Part shown: one piece after another, positions 59,718 through 64,000 of the stretch
How the letters are laid out: the number at the start of each line of letters is the position of its first letter
Numbering within the stretch: the stretch's first letter is position 1
Source of the DNA: JAHEZL01 sp964406465
GTDB taxonomy: Bacteria > Bacteroidota > Bacteroidia > Flavobacteriales_C > GCA-002722245
Direction: 5' to 3'
Assembly (NCBI GenBank): GCA_964406465.1
Contig: CAYORT010000001.1
Span: 286,535-350,534 of the forward strand
Length of the DNA: 64,000 nucleotides
Program-made: the position numbers and the translations under genes
Notes under the pieces: model-generated
Database searches by the model: none
What the model was told of the DNA's origin: nothing
Seen by the model: the letters and a program-made list of their open reading frames with translations, nothing else

Positions 59718-60728
59718 ATGGAGTCTCGATTTCAAATTTTTAAAGAAAGATTTCCTGCCGCATGGGATCTTTTGATTCTTGCCTTATTAACTGTCGCTTC
59801 ATTGATTTTTGTGCCTTTATTGATCTCATTGTTTTTTAATGTTGCCTTCGATTATTCACCCGATGATTTGTTGAAGGTGAACGGGGCTTTCGATAAGATT
59901 ACAGAAATAAGTATTCAAAAATTTTCTGCTCCCGATGACGCGGCAAGGTATGGTCATTCTATTATCCCCAAGTACATTGCCGATCCATCTTTGGTTTCCA
60001 AAACCATGTGGTTTTTGGTGGTGAGTAGCAACATACCTTTATTGATTACCGGAATTATTTTTGTGTTCTTTTTCAGAAACAAAGACAACACCGTTTTTTT
60101 GTTGAAGGGCAATAAATACAGTAATTATTTGCAAGCCATCTTCGCTTTCTTTTTTGCTTTGCCATTCTTATCATTGGTTGGACAATGGAATCAAGGTTTG
60201 CATTTTCCAATAGAAGAAATCAAAAATGATATGCTTTATTCTGAAGTGAAATCGGGTATTATTCAGCAATGCTTTGGCGATATGCATAGCATTGCCGAAT
60301 TGCTGATGATGATTTTGTTTGTTGGGATATTAACCGGTATTGCAGAGGAATTTATTTTTAGAGTTGGACTGCAAAATATTTTACTTAAAACAGAGATGAA
60401 TCCACATGTTGCTATATTGGTTGGAGCAGCCATTTTTAGCGCAGTGCATTTTCAGTTTTATGGTTTCTTTGTTCGACTAATTTTAGGGATGTTGTTGGGC
60501 TATTTGTATTACTGGACTCGCGACATCAAAACCAGTATCATTGCGCATGCCTTTAACAACAGTTTAGCCATGATTGTTGCTTACAATACTGGCAGTTTAA
60601 CCGAAAATCCGAGCGATGAAGCTTTGGGTAGTTTTGTGCCAACCGCAACCATTTTTACAGTATTTTGCGGCTTGGCTTTGTATCGAATTTATCAAAAAAG
60701 TACCGAGGAAGAAATCACTACGCTTTAA
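59718..60728 (+). CDS. CPBP-family intramembrane metalloprotease
   Basis: A 336-residue membrane protein with about seven or eight helices. The CPBP (CAAX protease, type II; Abi) motifs are EEFIFRVGL (Glu210, Glu211 and Arg), FSAVHF, and HAFNNSLAM, which together form the putative metal site. Bacterial members include bacteriocin-immunity and membrane-protein-processing enzymes; the substrate here is unknown. The long loop at residues 45-95 is unusual for the family. The 3' end overlaps the convergent phosphoesterase gene by 11 nt. Confidence 0.9.
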   Translation: MESRFQIFKERFPAAWDLLILALLTVASLIFVPLLISLFFNVAFDYSPDDLLKVNGAFDKITEISIQKFSAPDDAARYGHSIIPKYIADPSLVSKTMWFLVVSSNIPLLITGIIFVFFFRNKDNTVFLLKGNKYSNYLQAIFAFFFALPFLSLVGQWNQGLHFPIEEIKNDMLYSEVKSGIIQQCFGDMHSIAELLMMILFVGILTGIAEEFIFRVGLQNILLKTEMNPHVAILVGAAIFSAVHFQFYGFFVRLILGMLLGYLYYWTRDIKTSIIAHAFNNSLAMIVAYNTGSLTENPSDEALGSFVPTATIFTVFCGLALYRIYQKSTEEEITTL

Positions 60729-61944
60729 GCAACTCGATCACTGTTATTTCTGGCATTATGCCTACGCGGCCCGGAAATCCTATAAAGCCGAAACCTCTGT
60801 TGACGTAAATGTATTTGTTGTTGTCGCGATAGGCGCCAGCCCATTGCTTGTAAATGTATTTTACCGGACTCCATTTTAAACCCAATAATTCGAAGCCGAA
60901 TTGCATGCCATGTGTGTGTCCCGATAAGGTTAAATGAATGTCGCTTTCATGCTGCAATACTTGAGCTTTCCAATGTGATGGATCATGCGAAAGCAAAATT
61001 TTAAATTCATCTTTTCTAGTGCCTTCCAGCGATCTATTTAGATCACCATATTTAGCAAAACCTCTGTTTCCCCAGTTTTCTACACCCACCAAAGAAATTG
61101 TTTGTCCGTTCTTTTCCAACTTCAAATTTTCGTTTAACAAAAGTCTGAATCCAATTTCTTTATGCACTTCTTTTAATCTCTGTAGATTGTTTGCTTTTGC
61201 AGTGGCGCTTTCCCATGGAATATAATCGCCATAATCGTGATTGCCCAAGATAGAGAATTTACCATGCGGAGCAGTTAATCTCGAGAAGGTAGAAATCCAG
61301 TCGTTCATTTCATCGGCTTTGTTGTTTACCAAATCTCCGGTAAAAAAGATTACATCACTTTGTTGAGCGTTGGCTAGGGCAATACCATTTTCTACTGCTG
61401 TTTTATTGTCGAAACTCCCCGCGTGAATATCAGAAAGTTGGGTGATTTTATATCCGTGAAATGCATCGGGCAAATTTTTAAATTTTAGTTTTACTTTTTG
61501 CACCTTATAAGCGTATTTTCCTTTGATAACACCGTAAATGATGCCAATGAAAGGGATCAAAGTAAGGAGTAAAACAAAACGATTGTACCAAACGCTTCGT
61601 GGCACCAAGAAGGAGTCTTTTTCAGTAGCGTCGAAAAAGCTGTAAACAAATCGAAAAATATCTTCACCTATCAAGCATAATGAGATAAATAATTTTGGAA
61701 TGATAGAAAGCATTACCAAGGCCATTAGCCAATTCATTTTTTTGTTGGGGCCCGAAGCAAAGTTGCCCTTTGCGCCAAAGTAGATCATCAAAATTAGCAA
61801 GCTTAAATCGAATAGCCAATAAGTGCTATGGGCAAGTGTTATTAGGTATTCGGGTAAACCAGTGGTAGCGGTTTTTATAGCTTCAAATGCGAACAGATCC
61901 AAAAAAAACCAGATGGCCAGTACGAGTAAAATTCTTGATTTCAT
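60718..61944 (-). CDS. Membrane-anchored metallophosphoesterase
   Basis: A 408-residue protein. The N-terminal ~140 residues hold about four hydrophobic helices; the calcineurin-like domain follows with QLSDIHAGSF, FFTGDLVNN, ILGNHDYGDY, LLSHDPSHW and LSGHTHGMQFG, a complete dinuclear metal site. This layout is like YkuE/YaeI-type phosphodiesterases and lipid-active phosphoesterases, with catalysis on the cytoplasmic or periplasmic membrane face (not decidable here). Divergent from ispG with a 114-nt gap. Confidence 0.92.
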   Translation of the reverse strand: MKSRILLVLAIWFFLDLFAFEAIKTATTGLPEYLITLAHSTYWLFDLSLLILMIYFGAKGNFASGPNKKMNWLMALVMLSIIPKLFISLCLIGEDIFRFVYSFFDATEKDSFLVPRSVWYNRFVLLLTLIPFIGIIYGVIKGKYAYKVQKVKLKFKNLPDAFHGYKITQLSDIHAGSFDNKTAVENGIALANAQQSDVIFFTGDLVNNKADEMNDWISTFSRLTAPHGKFSILGNHDYGDYIPWESATAKANNLQRLKEVHKEIGFRLLLNENLKLEKNGQTISLVGVENWGNRGFAKYGDLNRSLEGTRKDEFKILLSHDPSHWKAQVLQHESDIHLTLSGHTHGMQFGFELLGLKWSPVKYIYKQWAGAYRDNNKYIYVNRGFGFIGFPGRVGIMPEITVIELLKA

Positions 61945-62007
61945 TTTGCTAATGTATAATCTTGGTTTTTATATAGAAAGCATTAATAGGTAAACTCACT
62001 TTGGAGG

Positions 62008-62058
62008 GCGGTAAAAAATCATATAGAAAAGATAATTGATAATTCTTATTTTTACCGC
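62008..62058 (+). promoter_or_regulatory. Inverted repeat in the ispG leader ending at the start codon
   Basis: GCGGTAAAAA (62008-62017) is a perfect complement of TTTTTACCGC (62049-62058); the ATG follows at 62059 without a gap. A stem here would place the start codon at its base and could affect translation. Loop is 31 nt. Confidence 0.5.
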
Positions 62059-63936
62059 ATGTCTTTATACACCAATAATCTTACACAATACGAACGCTGG
62101 CTTACACGTGAGGTGAGCATAGGCGACCTTAAAATGGGAGGTAAAAATCCTATTAGAATTCAGTCGATGACCACCACCGACACGATGGATACCATTGCTA
62201 CTGTTGAGCAAACCATTCGTATGATAAAGTCGGGTTGTGAGTTGGTGCGCATTACAGCGCCAAGCATCAAAGAAGCCGAAAATTTGGCCAATATCAAAAA
62301 AGAACTGAAAGCTAGAGGCTACAACGTTCCATTGATTGCCGATATACATTACACGCCCAATGCAGCTGAGGTTGCTGCTCGATTGATAGAGAAAGTGCGT
62401 GTGAATCCGGGCAATTACGTTGACAAAAAGAAATTTCAAACTTTAGAATATACCGATTCAGAATACCAACAAGAGCTCGATAGAATTCGCGAGAGATTTA
62501 CGCCTTTGGTAAAAGTTTGTAAAGAGTATGGCACTGCTATGCGTATTGGCACCAACCACGGCTCTTTGAGCGACAGAATCATGTCGAGATACGGTGATAG
62601 TCCGCTTGGAATGGTTGAATCGGCAATGGAATTTTTGCGCATCTGTGAAGATTTGAATTACCACAATATTGTTCTTTCTATGAAGGCTAGTAACACACAA
62701 GTGATGGTGCAAGCCTATCGTTTGTTGGTGAAAACCATGAAAGAAAACAACATGAATTATCCGCTGCATTTAGGTGTTACCGAAGCTGGTGATGGAGAAG
62801 ATGGAAGAATAAAATCGGCTGTAGGAATTGGTACTTTACTAGAAGATGGTTTGGGCGATACCATTCGTGTGTCGTTAACAGAAGACCCTGAGTTTGAAGC
62901 GCCAGTAGCAAAGGCTTTGGCTGATAGATATGTTGGAAGAGAAAAACATACACCTATTGTTCCTATCACTAACTACAAAATAGATTCTTACAATTACAGC
63001 AGAAGAGATACTGTTGCGGTAAATAATATCGGAGGAAAAAATGTACCTGTGGTAGTAGCCGATCTTTCTGAGTTGAAGGAAATAAAACCAGCTAATTTAT
63101 TCGGTGTGGGTTATAGTTATTCGGTGCCATTAGATAAATGGTCCATTAGCGACATGGCAGTAGATTACATTTATGTGGGCGATAATACAGTTGACTTTGA
63201 AATTCCAGGCACCTTAGGAGTAATTCAAAACGAAGGAAAAGTTCAAAAGAAAGAAAGACATTATTCTGTTGGAAAAGCGGGTTCTCAAAATTTCTTGAGT
63301 GTTCATGCACACAACCTTGATATTGTTCCAACGCTTAAAGATTTAAAAAATACAGTAGTGGTTCTTAAAACAACCAACTTGCATGGAATGGCAGAGCAAC
63401 GTGCTTTTTTCAATGCTTTGCTGGAAAACGACATTAAGATTCCGGTGATTGTAAAAAGAGAATATGAGCAATTAAGTCCAGAGAATTTCCAATTGCATTC
63501 TGCTACCGATTTTGGTGCCTTGTTGTTGGATGGATTGAGTGACGGTGTTTGGATTAAAGCAAATGATATTTCATTGCAAGCACAAACGTCGCAAGCTTTT
63601 GGAGTGCTGCAAGCTACAAGAACTCGTATTTCTAAAACCGAATATATTTCTTGTCCGAGCTGTGGAAGAACGCTCTTCGACTTACAAGAAACCACTGCTA
63701 AAATTCGTGCCGTTACCAACCACTTAAAAGGAGTGAAAATTGGTATCATGGGCTGTATTGTAAACGGACCGGGCGAAATGGCCGACGCCGATTATGGCTA
63801 CGTTGGCTCAGGCGTTGGTAAAATAACTTTGTACAAAGGAAAGGAAGTGGTGCAAAAATCTATATCATCTGAATTGGCGGTGGATGCGTTGATTGATTTG
63901 ATTAAGGAGAATGGGGATTGGGTGGAGAAGAAATGA
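62059..63936 (+). CDS. ispG: 4-hydroxy-3-methylbut-2-enyl diphosphate synthase, long (Bacteroidota/plant) form
   Basis: Converts MEcPP to HMBPP in the MEP isoprenoid pathway using a [4Fe-4S] cluster. At 625 residues it is the long form, with an extra domain between the TIM barrel and the Fe-S domain, as in Bacteroidota, Chlamydiae and plants. The barrel starts NPIRIQSMTTTDTMD and includes LIADIHYTP. The cluster ligands are Cys532 and Cys535 (SCPSCGRT), Cys566 and Glu573 (GCIVNGPGE). The insert spans roughly residues 290-490. The MEP genes that precede or follow it are not in the window. Confidence 0.97.
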   Translation: MSLYTNNLTQYERWLTREVSIGDLKMGGKNPIRIQSMTTTDTMDTIATVEQTIRMIKSGCELVRITAPSIKEAENLANIKKELKARGYNVPLIADIHYTPNAAEVAARLIEKVRVNPGNYVDKKKFQTLEYTDSEYQQELDRIRERFTPLVKVCKEYGTAMRIGTNHGSLSDRIMSRYGDSPLGMVESAMEFLRICEDLNYHNIVLSMKASNTQVMVQAYRLLVKTMKENNMNYPLHLGVTEAGDGEDGRIKSAVGIGTLLEDGLGDTIRVSLTEDPEFEAPVAKALADRYVGREKHTPIVPITNYKIDSYNYSRRDTVAVNNIGGKNVPVVVADLSELKEIKPANLFGVGYSYSVPLDKWSISDMAVDYIYVGDNTVDFEIPGTLGVIQNEGKVQKKERHYSVGKAGSQNFLSVHAHNLDIVPTLKDLKNTVVVLKTTNLHGMAEQRAFFNALLENDIKIPVIVKREYEQLSPENFQLHSATDFGALLLDGLSDGVWIKANDISLQAQTSQAFGVLQATRTRISKTEYISCPSCGRTLFDLQETTAKIRAVTNHLKGVKIGIMGCIVNGPGEMADADYGYVGSGVGKITLYKGKEVVQKSISSELAVDALIDLIKENGDWVEKK

Positions 63937-64000
63937 TTTGTTTTAGTCCATCTCCCTGCAGCCCGCTTGGCCTTTTCGCACCCCTCTTCTCTAAGAGGGA
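63937..64000. repeat. Repeat-like sequence after ispG, cut by the window end
   Basis: GC-richer sequence unlike its surroundings, ending with the hairpin CCCTCTT-ctct-AAGAGGG (63982-63999). It could be a terminator for ispG or the beginning of another dispersed element; it cannot be resolved because the window ends. Confidence 0.35.

Noticed and set aside
63303..63749. 148-codon minus-strand frame inside ispG
   Set aside because: It is fully antisense to a well-conserved gene including its Fe-S ligand region.

Overview
The window is chromosomal DNA from a member of the Bacteroidota, most likely an environmental Flavobacteriia- or Sphingobacteriia-like lineage. Several independent signs agree: a GldN-type type IX secretion (T9SS) subunit, a protein with a gliding-motility-associated (CHU_C) sorting domain, BshC of bacillithiol synthesis, the long form of IspG, a short primary sigma factor without region 1.1, and promoters of the Bacteroidota form (TTTG, about 19 nt, TAnnTTTG). 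Coding is dense and AT-rich. I see no rRNA, CRISPR array, prophage, transposase or integrase. One tRNA, tRNA-Leu(GAG), is present.

Layout. 0-5 kb: small membrane and lipoprotein genes carrying two copies of a 70-bp hairpin repeat, then lipoamide dehydrogenase and a large TPR protein. 4.8-16.2 kb: a long plus-strand run with M61 peptidase, an unusual K+ channel, a glycine-rich protein, bacillithiol ligase BshC, an FKBP isomerase, a phosphoesterase, and a sugar cluster (two glycosyltransferases, a methyltransferase, an FdtA-like ketoisomerase and a DegT-type aminotransferase) that points to a 3-amino-3,6-dideoxyhexose. 16-22 kb: tRNA-Leu, rpe, the housekeeping sigma factor, a saccharopine-dehydrogenase-like enzyme, a T9SS substrate, trmN6 and rimM. 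22-28 kb: a sodium symporter, gldN, a Thr/Asn-rich repeat protein with a SPOR-like end, an outer-membrane barrel with thrombospondin-type repeats, and a LOG-family protein. 28.7-41.7 kb (minus strand): uvrA, a lytic transglycosylase, and an exopolysaccharide block (WecA/MraY-type initiating transferase, RfbC, Wzc-type tyrosine kinase with a Tyr-Gly tail, Wza-type export lipoprotein, glycosyltransferase, AsnB), then an M42 peptidase.

41.8-48.3 kb: a glycosyltransferase, an Fe-S pair (NFU-domain protein and Mrp), an alkyltransferase-like protein without the acceptor cysteine, two Gfo/Idh/MocA oxidoreductases, trmB and another glycosyltransferase. 48.3-57.5 kb: a complete phosphate regulon (PhoR/PhoB-type pair, OprP-like porin, PstS, PstC, PstA, PstB, PhoU, Na/Pi cotransporter). 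11-bp-spaced TTAAC repeats upstream of the porin and of pstS look like Pho boxes. 57.5-64 kb: a lipoprotein gene between two arms of a 190-bp inverted repeat, then dusB, a CPBP protease, a membrane phosphoesterase and ispG.

Most of the window is ordinary core genome. The parts most worth a second look are the Pho-box architecture, the channel with Rossmann-like domains on both sides of its pore, the 190-bp inverted repeat placed directly after two stop codons, the Tyr-Gly tail of the Wzc kinase, and an Mrp protein lacking its usual CxxC beside an NFU-domain protein that has one. I did not find a convincing wholly new multi-gene system.
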